From Microcaldota archaeon (GTDB lineage Archaea; Micrarchaeota; Micrarchaeia; Micrarchaeales; Micrarchaeaceae), in the NCBI GenBank assembly GCA_021799475.1, contig JAJZAJ010000001.1, positions 62,001 to 126,000 on the forward strand: a stretch of 64,000 nt of DNA, read 5' to 3'. Every line of letters begins with the position of its first letter. Position 1 is the stretch's first letter. A program made the position numbers and the translations under genes. Below are positions 16,666-26,125 of the stretch, one piece after another. Below the pieces are notes generated by a model that had not been told where the DNA came from, searched no databases, and saw nothing but the letters and a program-made list of their open reading frames with translations.

Positions 16666-18066
16666 TCAATAGCCGAGCAGGGTGGAACCTGCATATGTGG
16701 CTGCGGTTATAATGGGCTGTGGATATATTCCGAACAGTATTATCGCAGCTACTACTATCAGCAGGACAGCCTTTACCTCCCAGCCCATAGGAATCGGCTT
16801 CGCCTCCTTCCTAGAATACATTGACAGGATGACCTTTGCATAGTAGTATACGGATATAAAACTGTTTATTATCGCCAATACAGCCAGCGCCAGCAGGCCG
16901 CTGCTTATTGCGCTGCTGAACAGCAGGAACTTGCCCACGAAACCCATAAGCGGAGGCACTCCTATCAGCGATAGCATTATCAGCGTCAATGACAATGCCG
17001 CTAATGGGCTTCGCCTGCCCAGTGCTGCATAATCGTCGATAGTCTTTATGTTCTTCTGTTCCAGCCAAGTGATTATGGCAAATGCTCCTATTATCATGAG
17101 CATGTGTGCAAGGATCTGGAATGCGCTTGCTTCGATGCCGTACAGAGAAGCCGCTGCGAAGCCTATCAATATGTAGCCGGCCTGCGATATCGACGAATAC
17201 GCAAACAGCCTCTTCACGTTCTCCTGCACAAGCGCCACTATGTTGCCGAAGAACATGGTAACTACGGACAGTGCAAGAAACACGGTAGAGAGCAGCTGAA
17301 GATTGTTTATGAAAAGGACGAAGAATATCTCGAACATAGCGACGAATGCTACTTTCTTGTTTATTCCGGAAAGAAGGGCGGTGACGTTTCCGGGTGCTCC
17401 CTGATACACGTCTGGTATCCAGAGATTGAATGGGAATACTGCCCCCTCCATTGCAAGAGCACCAGCAAATAACAGCAGCGAAAGGAGCACGAAATATGTG
17501 CCTACCGATGCAGCCGGAATCTGCCCGATGGATAGCTGCGGGTCATATTGGAATATCAGCGCCATCGCGAATCCCATTACGGCAACGGCGATAGCCGCAA
17601 GGACAAACAGCTTGACAGCGGGCTCAACATACTGCTTTCCGTTGATTATTATCATGAAGGCCGTGGAGAGCGCCATAATCTCAATGCCGAATATAATCGC
17701 GATCAAAGAAAAGGATAGAGCAACTATGAAGGCGCCTGAAGCCGTGAAGGCCAATAGCATGGAGAAAGATGGGAAATCCTTCGAGTACCTGTAAGATAGC
17801 ATATTGACTAGCAGCAACCCGACTGAGAATACGGAGATGAAGAATGTGGAAAAGGGATATACCTTGAAAACTTGGAGTATGGTGACGTTGATACCGTGTA
17901 TGAAAATATATGAGGAAACAGAGAATATCGCCAATAGAATGATGGAACTTATTGCAAGCTGGGCCTTGGCTTTCCTCAAGAACATGGCCGCGATTCCCGA
18001 AATCAGGAATAGGACTAGCAGGGCTATCAGCGCAGTTACTGGCGTAATAGATATTGCTGGCAGCAT
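16666..18066 (-). CDS. nuoN: NADH-quinone oxidoreductase subunit N
   Basis: A 466-residue antiporter-like membrane subunit with about 14 transmembrane helices. FPFNLWIPDVYQGAPGNVTAL is the signature of NuoN; LFAYSSISQAGYILIGF and the later LIGVPPLMGFVGKFLLFSS are the conserved helices 8 and 12 regions. It conducts protons in the membrane arm of complex I. It is the last gene of the nuoHIJKLMN operon, 7 bases after nuoM. Confidence 0.93.
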   Translation of the reverse strand: MLPAISITPVTALIALLVLFLISGIAAMFLRKAKAQLAISSIILLAIFSVSSYIFIHGINVTILQVFKVYPFSTFFISVFSVGLLLVNMLSYRYSKDFPSFSMLLAFTASGAFIVALSFSLIAIIFGIEIMALSTAFMIIINGKQYVEPAVKLFVLAAIAVAVMGFAMALIFQYDPQLSIGQIPAASVGTYFVLLSLLLFAGALAMEGAVFPFNLWIPDVYQGAPGNVTALLSGINKKVAFVAMFEIFFVLFINNLQLLSTVFLALSVVTMFFGNIVALVQENVKRLFAYSSISQAGYILIGFAAASLYGIEASAFQILAHMLMIIGAFAIITWLEQKNIKTIDDYAALGRRSPLAALSLTLIMLSLIGVPPLMGFVGKFLLFSSAISSGLLALAVLAIINSFISVYYYAKVILSMYSRKEAKPIPMGWEVKAVLLIVVAAIILFGIYPQPIITAATYAGSTLLGY

Positions 18067-18073
18067 ATTATCA

Positions 18074-19486
18074 CTAAGTGAAAAGTTTCAAGATCATAAA
18101 CGGAAGGATCCCGAATATTATTATGGCAAGCATCAATATTCCAAACCCTACCTTCTGGCTTAATCCTATATAGTTAACGTTCTTGCTCGAATCTTTGGCC
18201 GATAAGAACGATTTGTTTATCACAAAATACATGAATGCGCCGGTGATCAGCAGAGCTCCGAGAGGCAGCAGCCCGATATTTCCAAACGCGCTCTGCGCAC
18301 CGGAAAATATTAGGATGTCTCCTATGAATGCGGCAGTCAGAGGGACTCCGGTAGTTGCGAAAGTGCCTATCAGGAAAGTATATGCGGTGGATAGCGATGT
18401 GGTTATTACGCCTTTCACCTCCCTTATGTCCCTGTCGGCGAATAGGTGGCCGACGGACCCGGCTGCGAGGAACAGCATCGCAACAGCGAATCCATGCGCC
18501 AGCATGCCGTAAGCCGCACCGTACGTGCCGAAGCTGTCAAGCGACGCGATGCCTATCAGTATTATACTCATCTCGACTATGGTCGTGTAAGCCACGACCC
18601 TCTTTATGTCGTGCTGTCTCATTAGAACAAAAGCAGCATAGAATGCAGAGATTATGGCCAGTATCGCTACATAATACGAGAATGAGGAGGCTATAGGGAT
18701 CGTGGCAAACAGCAGCAGCATGCCATAACCCCCGAATTTCGTAAGGATGCCAGATAGTGCCATCGAGCCTTGTGTCGATGCTTCAGTGTGCGCATCTGGA
18801 AGCCACAGGTGCACAGGAAATACCGGCATATTTATCAGGAACGCGAAAAACAGTATTAAGAATATCAAAGACTGCACCCCTTGGCTTACGAGATGGAAAT
18901 TCAGTGCGATGTAAGACAGGTCGAACGAGTGCAACGGCGTGTAGAAATAAATCATCAGTATGCCGAGGAGCAGAAGCGAGCTCGCGAGTATCTCATATAT
19001 GAGGAACTTTATGGCGGCGCGTTTCCTGCCGGCAGATCCGAACAGGTATATCATGAAGAATAGCACGACTACGCCGATATCCCAGAATATGAAGAAAAGA
19101 AGGAAATTGGCTGAAGTGAAAAGACCTATGGCTGCGAACTCGAACAGCAGGAGCAGCGCGCTTGACGCTTTAGGGGATTCCTTCTCTATATTGCCTGCAT
19201 ATATTGCAGCCAGGGAGACGATGGAGGCCATGAGCAGCAGGGCAAAAGATATTGGCGTAAACTGCATCTCGAACGCGACGTTGAGCGAAGGCAAGTAATA
19301 GGCATACTGTTCGGAATGGACTATGTTTCCTGTCAGCAACGAATTGAACAATACAGATATGACTATGACAAGGACGACGAGGGATGCCGCTGTCGCGATC
19401 GCCCTGCTATGCCTTTCGTCTAATGCTATCGTAGCGACTAGCCCTATGATAAGGATCAGCAGCATCGCACCTATTATCGGAATCAT
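18074..19486 (-). CDS. nuoM: NADH-quinone oxidoreductase subunit M
   Basis: A 470-residue antiporter-like subunit. The segment FPVHLWLPDAHTEASTQGSM is diagnostic for NuoM, followed by LTKFGGYGMLL and VAYTTIVEMSIILIGI. About 14 hydrophobic helices. It acts as one of three proton channels of the complex I membrane arm. It starts 3 bases after the nuoL stop. Confidence 0.94.
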   Translation of the reverse strand: MIPIIGAMLLILIIGLVATIALDERHSRAIATAASLVVLVIVISVLFNSLLTGNIVHSEQYAYYLPSLNVAFEMQFTPISFALLLMASIVSLAAIYAGNIEKESPKASSALLLLFEFAAIGLFTSANFLLFFIFWDIGVVVLFFMIYLFGSAGRKRAAIKFLIYEILASSLLLLGILMIYFYTPLHSFDLSYIALNFHLVSQGVQSLIFLILFFAFLINMPVFPVHLWLPDAHTEASTQGSMALSGILTKFGGYGMLLLFATIPIASSFSYYVAILAIISAFYAAFVLMRQHDIKRVVAYTTIVEMSIILIGIASLDSFGTYGAAYGMLAHGFAVAMLFLAAGSVGHLFADRDIREVKGVITTSLSTAYTFLIGTFATTGVPLTAAFIGDILIFSGAQSAFGNIGLLPLGALLITGAFMYFVINKSFLSAKDSSKNVNYIGLSQKVGFGILMLAIIIFGILPFMILKLFT

Positions 19487-19489
19487 TCA

Positions 19490-21277
19490 CTACACCAAGA
19501 AAGCAATGGCTATGATAGCTATGCCGAGTACAAATGCGAGCACGTAGGTATTTACCTGCCCGTTCACCATGCTGCGGCCTGCCTTGCCGATTGCAACAAA
19601 ATAGCTTGCAGTAGAATATACGGCTTTGTCAAACTCGTAATCGAACTTAGCCACCGCTTCTGCAACATAGGTAACAACCGCGGTTATCGCAACGTATGCG
19701 GAATTTGTTATCGTGCTGTTATGCAAAGCAGCATAGATATATCTGTGAGTGGATGATAAGTAAACCCTGCGGTTCTTCCTGTATATGAAATACGCAGCTG
19801 CGATGCCGATGGATGAGACAATCGTGCTTATTGCCGCATCGACTGCATTTACCTGTGCCGGAGCAGCTATCCCGCTGAGATATCCGGGAAGATAAAGGTA
19901 TACTGCAGAAGAGGCTATGATAAGCACAACCATGATAACCATCGGCGCCCTCATGCTCTTCGGAATCACATAAAACGAGATAAACCCTTCATTCCCTGTT
20001 TCTGCCCTATTGTGCCTTGCGGGCAGGATAAGCCACCTGAAGATGTAGATGCTTGTAGCAAGGCCTATCAGCATCAGCACAGCGTATATCGCGAGATTCG
20101 GCATCGCGCTGTCCTCTATGGCTGACTTGGCAAAGAAGCCACCAAACGGAGGGAATGCGGCGATGGAAAGAGCGGAAATGGCTATTAACGCGAAGATGAA
20201 TTTGTTGTACGCGGAGTTGTATAGGTTATACAGGTCTTCCCTTCCGTCATTTGCTTTGATTATAATCCCGGCGGAAAAAAATAACGCGGCTTTATAGAAG
20301 GTCTGCACGATAAAGAGCATTATCGCCGCGAACAATGAGCCGAGGCCGAGCGCCACAAGCATCAGCCCAAGATCCTCTATAGTAGAATATGCGAGAACTT
20401 TCTTGACGTGGCGTTCTGTGAGTGCGTTGCCTGCCCCTATAAGCGCGCTGATAAGGCCTACTGCAAGTATAACGTTGGAGAGTCCGCTCTCCTGGAACAG
20501 GGGCAGAAGGACGATTACCAGGAATACTCCTGCCTTTACCATTGTAGAGGAATGCAGGAAAGAGGATACGGGAGTAGGGCCCTCCATCGCATCCGATAGC
20601 CATTCATGAAACGGGAACTGCGCCGATTTGGTGAATATTGCGATAAGCATCAATGCCATCGCCAAGGAGAGCTGCGCCGATTGAGGCGAACTCAGTATGA
20701 CTGAATATTCAAGGCTGTGATAGGCGTTCAGTATAAGTATTATCGCAGCAAGCATCGCAATGTCTCCTATTATGATTGTGGTTATCGCCTTCCTTGCGGC
20801 ATTCGGCGGCTCGTTTTTCCTATAGTAGAAGCCTATCAGGAGATAGCTCGTTATCCCGAGAAGCTCCCATGCTATGAACATCGTCAGCAGGCTGGCGGAT
20901 ATAGCGAACAGCATCATGGCCGCAGCGAATATGCACATCTCGGAATAGAATCTCCCCTGTTCACTGGGCAGCTGCATGTAGCCTATCGAGTACAGGAATA
21001 CTACAGGAGTCACTATCGAGACAAGCAGAAGCAGCATCGCATTCAGCGGGGCCGTGCTTGTAGATAATCCAAAAGAGTAGCCTGATATGCTGAACCAGTT
21101 GAAGCTCTGGTACGTGTTCTGAGAATAAACAAACAAGTATAATGTAAGGACTAGGGATATCAAGCTGGCGCCCAGGGCTATGTACTTTATCGGCTTGGGG
21201 TCGTTATACAGGACTATTGCAAGGAACGCCGCAAGTAGAGGAGGAAGCGCAACTACTATCGCTGGTACCAATATCAT
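19490..21277 (-). CDS. nuoL: NADH-quinone oxidoreductase subunit L
   Basis: A 595-residue subunit with AQFPFHEWLSDAMEGPTPVS (NuoL signature), SFLHSSTMVKAGVFL with the conserved lysine, KVLAYSTIEDLGLM, and a C-terminal amphipathic/transmembrane extension typical of the NuoL lateral helix. It is the distal proton channel of complex I. It lies 9 bases downstream of nuoK. Confidence 0.94.
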   Translation of the reverse strand: MILVPAIVVALPPLLAAFLAIVLYNDPKPIKYIALGASLISLVLTLYLFVYSQNTYQSFNWFSISGYSFGLSTSTAPLNAMLLLLVSIVTPVVFLYSIGYMQLPSEQGRFYSEMCIFAAAMMLFAISASLLTMFIAWELLGITSYLLIGFYYRKNEPPNAARKAITTIIIGDIAMLAAIILILNAYHSLEYSVILSSPQSAQLSLAMALMLIAIFTKSAQFPFHEWLSDAMEGPTPVSSFLHSSTMVKAGVFLVIVLLPLFQESGLSNVILAVGLISALIGAGNALTERHVKKVLAYSTIEDLGLMLVALGLGSLFAAIMLFIVQTFYKAALFFSAGIIIKANDGREDLYNLYNSAYNKFIFALIAISALSIAAFPPFGGFFAKSAIEDSAMPNLAIYAVLMLIGLATSIYIFRWLILPARHNRAETGNEGFISFYVIPKSMRAPMVIMVVLIIASSAVYLYLPGYLSGIAAPAQVNAVDAAISTIVSSIGIAAAYFIYRKNRRVYLSSTHRYIYAALHNSTITNSAYVAITAVVTYVAEAVAKFDYEFDKAVYSTASYFVAIGKAGRSMVNGQVNTYVLAFVLGIAIIAIAFLV

Positions 21278-21286
21278 GTATGCACC

Positions 21287-21595
21287 TTATTTGTCCTTAA
21301 GCCTGGACAGCTTTGCTACGTCCATGCTTAGTTCGTACCTTGAGAGATACCTGTAGAACACTATCAGCGTCATTACCTCCGCAGCAGCTATCGTGAAAAG
21401 GGCGAACAGCAGCTGCATTATCCCGGCCTGGCCTCCGGCCGTGAATATAACAGTAGCGAGCAGCGTCGCCGCAACAATCGCTATCTCTATCGAAAGCATC
21501 ATCACGATGAAGTTCCTGCTGGCAGCGACCCCGCTTATCCCGAGCGCGAACAGCGCAAAGCAAACATAAACGAAATACGTCATCATCGTTATCAT
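21287..21595 (-). CDS. nuoK: NADH-quinone oxidoreductase subunit K
   Basis: A 102-residue, three-helix subunit. NFIVMMLSIEIAIVAATLL holds the conserved membrane glutamate of NuoK, and a second acidic residue sits in TIAAAEVMTLIVFYRYLSR. The start codon overlaps the nuoJ stop (ATGA). Confidence 0.9.
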   Translation of the reverse strand: MITMMTYFVYVCFALFALGISGVAASRNFIVMMLSIEIAIVAATLLATVIFTAGGQAGIMQLLFALFTIAAAEVMTLIVFYRYLSRYELSMDVAKLSRLKDK

Positions 21596-22077
21596 CTGCC
21601 GTCACCCATCCTTTTCAGCGCCACGATAGCACCTATCGAAACAGTAAAGAGCAGGAGCATCATCACATAATACAGCGCATAATACTGGCCGAGCGAGGCA
21701 GCTATTTCCTGTGTCCCGAATGTGTTAATGCTTGTCGATGATATCCGCACACCTTTGCTGTACATCGGATATGCTATCGCAGCAAACACTACAACCCACA
21801 GCAGCAGCAACCCTGCCAATTTCGTGAACCTGAACTGCATCAGCTCGGCTGATGCGACTCCGACGAATAGGAAAGTAGACACTCCGCCGACCATTATAAA
21901 TATCTGGATTACGGCCAAGAGGGGTTGCTGGAGAACAAGAAACAGAAGAGAATTGAAGATAAAGAGCATAGTGAGGGCCAGCACCGCATACAGCATGTCT
22001 TTCAGGAAGAAAACCAGCACTGAAGACAGCAACGCGAGAAACGATGCGATAAAGAATATCACGATAACGTAATCCAT
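21592..22077 (-). CDS. nuoJ: NADH-quinone oxidoreductase subunit J
   Basis: A 161-residue, five-helix membrane subunit. The second to third helix region (KDMLYAVLALTMLFIFN and QPLLAVIQIFIMVGGVSTF) matches NuoJ, including the pi-bulge helix environment. I chose ATG 22077 with AAGTGG ahead of it. It overlaps nuoK by four bases. Confidence 0.88.
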   Translation of the reverse strand: MDYVIVIFFIASFLALLSSVLVFFLKDMLYAVLALTMLFIFNSLLFLVLQQPLLAVIQIFIMVGGVSTFLFVGVASAELMQFRFTKLAGLLLLWVVVFAAIAYPMYSKGVRISSTSINTFGTQEIAASLGQYYALYYVMMLLLFTVSIGAIVALKRMGDGR

Positions 22078-22098
22078 CAAACCACTTGCAATACCTGC

Positions 22099-22470
22099 CT
22101 ACTCCAAATCCTCCGGCCTCTTTATGAAATCCCTCCTGTCAAACTTTTCAAAATCATAGTCCTTTGTAAGAACCAGGCATTTTGTTGGGCATACCTCCTC
22201 GCAGAGCGCGCAGAACAGGCACCTTTCAAGGTTTATTTCAGGCATTATGCCCTTTCCGGAAGGCTTGCTTGGAACATCAACCTCTACCATTACTATTGTC
22301 TGGTTCGGGCATATCCTTGCGCATGCCGAGCATTCTATGCATGTGTTCATATCGAGTTTGTGTATTCCTCTATAGTTATCGGTTATCGCTTCCCGGTTCT
22401 CCGGAAATTCCAGCGTAGCCGGCCTTCTCTTTATGTTTGATGCAACTCTCACAAGAGACCCGATTATCAT
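22099..22470 (-). CDS. nuoI: NADH-quinone oxidoreductase subunit I (2x[4Fe-4S] ferredoxin)
   Basis: A 123-residue iron-sulfur subunit with two complete cluster motifs, CIECSACARICP and CLFCALCEEVCP, which hold the N6a and N6b clusters passing electrons to quinone. ATG at 22470 lies 5 bases after the nuoH stop with GGTTGAT as ribosome-binding site; a TTG eight codons upstream would overlap nuoH and is less likely. Confidence 0.93.
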   Translation of the reverse strand: MIIGSLVRVASNIKRRPATLEFPENREAITDNYRGIHKLDMNTCIECSACARICPNQTIVMVEVDVPSKPSGKGIMPEINLERCLFCALCEEVCPTKCLVLTKDYDFEKFDRRDFIKRPEDLE

Positions 22471-22474
22471 GCGA

Positions 22475-23518
22475 TCAACCAACGAATAATACAAATGAAA
22501 TCAATAAATTAACCACTGCGAGCGGCATCAGGTATGTCCAACCCAGCCTCAGCAGCCTGTCTATGCGCATTCTCACCGTGGTTGCTCTGACTATTATTAT
22601 CAGAAATGCCACTGCCACTACCTTTATCATCATCCATGCAAACTGCGGCAGCATGGGCCCGTTCCAGCCCCCGAGAAACAGCACAGAGATTATGAGGCTG
22701 CCGACGAACATCCTCACATAATCGAGGAATAGCACAAGCCCGTAATACGGTGCGCTGACATCCGTCAGCCAACCTGCGATCAGCTCGCTGTCCGCTTCCC
22801 TGAGGTCGAATGGCGGCCTCTCAAGCTCCGCCAGCATGGCTATGAAGAACACTATGAATCCTATAGGCATTATGGCTATGTACCACATGCTGGACTGTGA
22901 AGCCACTATGTTTGCGAAATCGTAGCTGTTTGACAGCAGGGCAACCGCTGCTATAACCAGTATTATGGGAGCCTCGTAGCTCAGAAGCATCACGACCGAC
23001 CTTTGTGCAGCTATCGATGAGAATTTGTTCCCGCTGGTCCATCCTGTAAGGAATACCAATATCGGGCTGAATGAGAGCAGCATGAATATGAATATGAGCC
23101 CTATGCTGATGTTTATTCCGACGAATCCGCTTGTTACCGGTATGAACATCAAAGCGAAGACTACCAGGGCAAGCAGCATGGGTATCGTATATGGGAATAT
23201 GTGTTTGTCCGCCTTGTCTGGCATGATATTCTCCTTAGCGACAAGTTTTACAAGATCAGCGAGGTTCTGCAGTATCCCCCATTTGCCGACATACGTCGGT
23301 CCATGCCTGCTCTGGGCTCTTGCCATTATCTTTCTCTCGACCCATCCGAAAACATACGAGAATACCGAGAACAGCAGGGACATCAGGATTACAAAGATCA
23401 CTATCGCGAGCAGCACTGCGATTGCAGATACATATGGCAGAGACTGCGGCAGCAGCGAATATACGTATGAGTAGTAGCCGCTTATCGCCCCAGAATCCAC
23501 CTGCATTACCGGCAACAC
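22475..23518 (-). CDS. nuoH: NADH-quinone oxidoreductase subunit H
   Basis: A 347-residue, eight-helix subunit forming the quinone-entry site with the hydrophilic arm. WVERKIMARAQSRHGPTYVG and the glutamate-rich loop LAELERPPFDLREADSELIA are hallmark motifs. It heads the operon HIJKLMN. The subunits that complete complex I (A, B, C, D and an electron-input module) are not in this window, so they must lie elsewhere or the complex is unusual. Confidence 0.95.
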   Translation of the reverse strand: MLPVMQVDSGAISGYYSYVYSLLPQSLPYVSAIAVLLAIVIFVILMSLLFSVFSYVFGWVERKIMARAQSRHGPTYVGKWGILQNLADLVKLVAKENIMPDKADKHIFPYTIPMLLALVVFALMFIPVTSGFVGINISIGLIFIFMLLSFSPILVFLTGWTSGNKFSSIAAQRSVVMLLSYEAPIILVIAAVALLSNSYDFANIVASQSSMWYIAIMPIGFIVFFIAMLAELERPPFDLREADSELIAGWLTDVSAPYYGLVLFLDYVRMFVGSLIISVLFLGGWNGPMLPQFAWMMIKVVAVAFLIIIVRATTVRMRIDRLLRLGWTYLMPLAVVNLLISFVLFVG

Positions 23519-23539
23519 AATCTAGTTTCAAAAGCAAAC

Positions 23540-23548
23540 TTTATAAAG
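23540..23548 (-). promoter_or_regulatory. TATA box of the nuo operon
   Basis: TTTATAAAG on the minus strand is centred about 26 bases before the nuoH ATG. This predicts a transcription start at or very near the start codon, meaning a leaderless operon mRNA. Confidence 0.65.
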
Positions 23549-23752
23549 CGTCACAGATAAATGAGACAATATAGAGATATAGATAAAGAGCATAGGCAGG
23601 CGGCAAACAAGCAGCAGTAGGATCCTGGAGCGCGTTATATGGCGCCAGCCCAGAGCCATACGGCCTTTTGCTCTTTTGGCAGCGACTGCTGTGTCCTGTT
23701 CAATGCATTATAGAGCAGTAGATATGTGCATGCGCGCACCTATAGTGGTATC

Positions 23753-24016
23753 ATGGTATCAGAGAGTGCATTGAGAATAATAAAAGAAGGCAGAGCCAAA
23801 CTGAGGGTGCAGCGCTCGGGGATGTGGCAGCAGCAGATATTCATTGTCAAACGGGTACAGTCCGGAAAAGACTTGTTTGTAGAGCTTTTTCTTAATAAAA
23901 TAGTTGATATGAACGAGCTTGTCAGGATTGCCAATGAGACTGGCCTTCCCGTAGAGGCTGAAAACGGGAGAGCATTCCCGAAAGGCACCGGTGCGGAAAA
24001 CTTCCTCAATCTATGA
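23753..24016 (+). CDS. Hypothetical small protein
   Basis: An 87-residue protein, MVSESALRIIKEGRAKLRVQ to GTGAENFLNL, with no motif that I recognise. It appears soluble and mixed alpha/beta. I place the start at ATG 23753 rather than at the in-frame ATG 27 bases upstream, because the nearer one gives a more usual N-terminus; both are possible. The 230-base spacer to nuoH carries the nuo promoter and otherwise nothing I can name. Confidence 0.5.
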   Translation: MVSESALRIIKEGRAKLRVQRSGMWQQQIFIVKRVQSGKDLFVELFLNKIVDMNELVRIANETGLPVEAENGRAFPKGTGAENFLNL

Positions 24017-24084
24017 GTATGAGCCGGAGTTGGCACAAAGAGGGGAAACTACTGCGTATCGTGTCGTGCGATGCAGATAGGCAA

Positions 24085-25830
24085 TCATTTGAAGAACGTG
24101 AAATTAAAGATTCCGCTATCAGACATATGCTGGCCATTTACAATATACGTTGCGTTTAGGCTCTCCTGTATTCCTACCACGAAACCTAGTGGCGGGCTGA
24201 GCGAGCAAGGCACGCTGAATGACAGGGTATTGCCAGGCTGCATGACCACGTCTATCGGCGTGACCTTTGGCTGCGCATCATACGAACAGCTCACATTCTG
24301 TAGGGTTATCTTAGATGGATAGTTGTTTGTCAGTGTGAACGATGGCGCATATGAGGATATATTGACTCCGACAAACCCGCAGCCTATCTGTTCCGATGCA
24401 TTGAATATGCAGGAATTCTGGTACATGCTCTTCCAATGCACCCGGCTCTCGTTAAGCTTTAGCGACTGCATCAGCGCCACCGCATCTAAGTGTGCTGCAG
24501 GCGCTATTGAACCATTCACCAGAGAATACAGCGATATAGTGTAGTTGCTGGTAATCTGCGTCGAGTTAAGCAATATCGGCTCTCCGAAATAGCCTGTAGA
24601 CGTCGATGTGTATCTGCTGCAGACGTTTGCAGTATTTCCATTGAACACTATTCCGTCAAAACACAATCTCTGCATGCTGTTTGCCGGCGGAATGTTTCTT
24701 TTCATCAAACCCGCAAAAAATGCGCCTGAGGATGAATTTGTTGCGTATGTCTGGAAGAAGTTTATCGTGGTAAGTACCCCGTTGTCACTGGCTATGGAGC
24801 TGCCTATTGGGTATGCTCCTTCATAGATAAATGTCGGGATGTTCGCATTGTATGCTCTTGTTATGTTCTGGTAATTGAACATTACGGGGTCAGCCTTGAG
24901 CTGCTGGACGAGAGTATTGCTTTCGCTTCCAGAGTATGTGTGCATAATGATATCTCTGCACGTGGATGCGGAAGAATCATTTCCATATACCACTATCTTT
25001 GTCCACCCCTGGTCATAGTACATGCACATGCTTGTAGTCGCATTAAGTTTCGTGTAGAATGCCGGTTCGGATCCTACCGTGAAATTGCTAATACTGTAGT
25101 TGTACCTGTTGAGCAGGACAGCCATATCCGCGGCAGAAGCGCCGCTCTGCACCCACGCGGTATATGCTGCCGTTCCGTTGGTGTAGTTGGCATACGCTCC
25201 GTTGAAATATCCTATATATGGGAAAAGTGGCTTGAATATCTGCATCAGCGCAGGGACATTGCCGTCGAATATGTCGCTGAATTGCTGCAGAGAATAGTTG
25301 GAATCTAGGTAGAGCGCTTCACCAGTTCCGTTTTTTGTAAAAGAAAAACTCTGGGTGTCCATTATTCCATTGTTCGGGATTGACAGGTATACATTAGGCA
25401 GTTCCGCAGCATATACTTTTGCTGTAAAGGAGGTCTCTGCAGCCTGTCTATTCTGAATATTGAACAAGTGAGATGGATCCGCGATGACCGAGAAGTTATA
25501 CGAACCGCTGGATGGATACGTGTAGCTGAAGTTCTCTTGGCTGACATGATCAGGGGGAAGCGATTGGATATCAAGCGTCTGCAACGCAACCCCATTCAAG
25601 TACAGCACAACCGGAAGGCTTGATATATCCGCTCCTCCCGTATTGTTTATGTACAGGTGCAGGATTGTAGTATTATACGGGTATAATGTGCTTGGCTGTG
25701 TTGCAGGAGAAAGCTGCATGCTTATAGAATATGAGGGATTAAGGGCAGAGCTGGCGAAGGCATAGACCCCTACAAGCACTATAACCGCTATGGCTGCGTA
25801 GACCACAATGTTCTTGTTCCTGTCCTCCAT
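24085..25830 (-). CDS. Large membrane-anchored, sequon-rich surface protein
   Basis: A 581-residue exported protein. A short charged N-terminus (MEDRNKN) is followed by one transmembrane anchor (about 8-26) and a long extracellular part with well over 15 NxS/T sequons, many Tyr/Ser/Asn residues and scattered cysteines. The first 120 residues look like a CARDB/Ig-type beta sandwich (LHLYINNTGGADISSLPVV). The rest matches nothing I know; KADPVMFNYQNITRAYNANI and the cysteine pairs suggest a folded, possibly thioredoxin-like globular domain, but that is speculative. A 54-base polypurine leader precedes it. Confidence 0.75.
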   Translation of the reverse strand: MEDRNKNIVVYAAIAVIVLVGVYAFASSALNPSYSISMQLSPATQPSTLYPYNTTILHLYINNTGGADISSLPVVLYLNGVALQTLDIQSLPPDHVSQENFSYTYPSSGSYNFSVIADPSHLFNIQNRQAAETSFTAKVYAAELPNVYLSIPNNGIMDTQSFSFTKNGTGEALYLDSNYSLQQFSDIFDGNVPALMQIFKPLFPYIGYFNGAYANYTNGTAAYTAWVQSGASAADMAVLLNRYNYSISNFTVGSEPAFYTKLNATTSMCMYYDQGWTKIVVYGNDSSASTCRDIIMHTYSGSESNTLVQQLKADPVMFNYQNITRAYNANIPTFIYEGAYPIGSSIASDNGVLTTINFFQTYATNSSSGAFFAGLMKRNIPPANSMQRLCFDGIVFNGNTANVCSRYTSTSTGYFGEPILLNSTQITSNYTISLYSLVNGSIAPAAHLDAVALMQSLKLNESRVHWKSMYQNSCIFNASEQIGCGFVGVNISSYAPSFTLTNNYPSKITLQNVSCSYDAQPKVTPIDVVMQPGNTLSFSVPCSLSPPLGFVVGIQESLNATYIVNGQHMSDSGIFNFTFFK

Positions 25831-25858
25831 ATGAAAACCCACTCCTATATATTTGCTA

Positions 25859-25912
25859 TTTTCTCTTTTCTTTTTTCCTTTTTCCTTTTTCCTTTTTCTT
25901 TTTCTTTTTCCC
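25859..25912 (-). repeat. 54-base uninterrupted polypurine tract
   Basis: The coding (minus) strand is purine only across these 54 bases, built partly from four AAAAAGG units. It lies in the leader between a 49-aa gene and the surface-protein start. Such mirror-like purine runs can adopt unusual DNA structure, and the heptamer array could change length by slippage. Confidence 0.75.
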
Positions 25913-25969
25913 TGTTTGCTGTCTCCTATCCTTTCTTCACGGTTCAGGGCAGCATAATCCGTTTCTTCC

Positions 25970-26119
25970 TCAACCGCTTTGCAGCCTCATTACATTTATT
26001 GCTTGGAGTATGAGCCTCGCATCATCTACAGTAAGTTTCTCTTCGATGGTTTTTCCGCGTAGTATGCGTGCTATCGGTCTTGCTTTTTCCGGTATCCTTT
26101 CAATCGTATTCTTACCCAT
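25970..26119 (-). CDS. Small hypothetical protein (49 aa)
   Basis: A 49-residue charged helical protein: MGKNTIERIPEKARPIARI, a Lys/Glu-rich centre and DDARLILQAINVMRLQSG at the end. It starts 7 bases after the stop of the winged-helix-like gene, which supports a shared operon. No family recognised. The regular charge pattern and the close spacing make it a likely real gene. Confidence 0.55.
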   Translation of the reverse strand: MGKNTIERIPEKARPIARILRGKTIEEKLTVDDARLILQAINVMRLQSG

Positions 26120-26125
26120 GATGCA

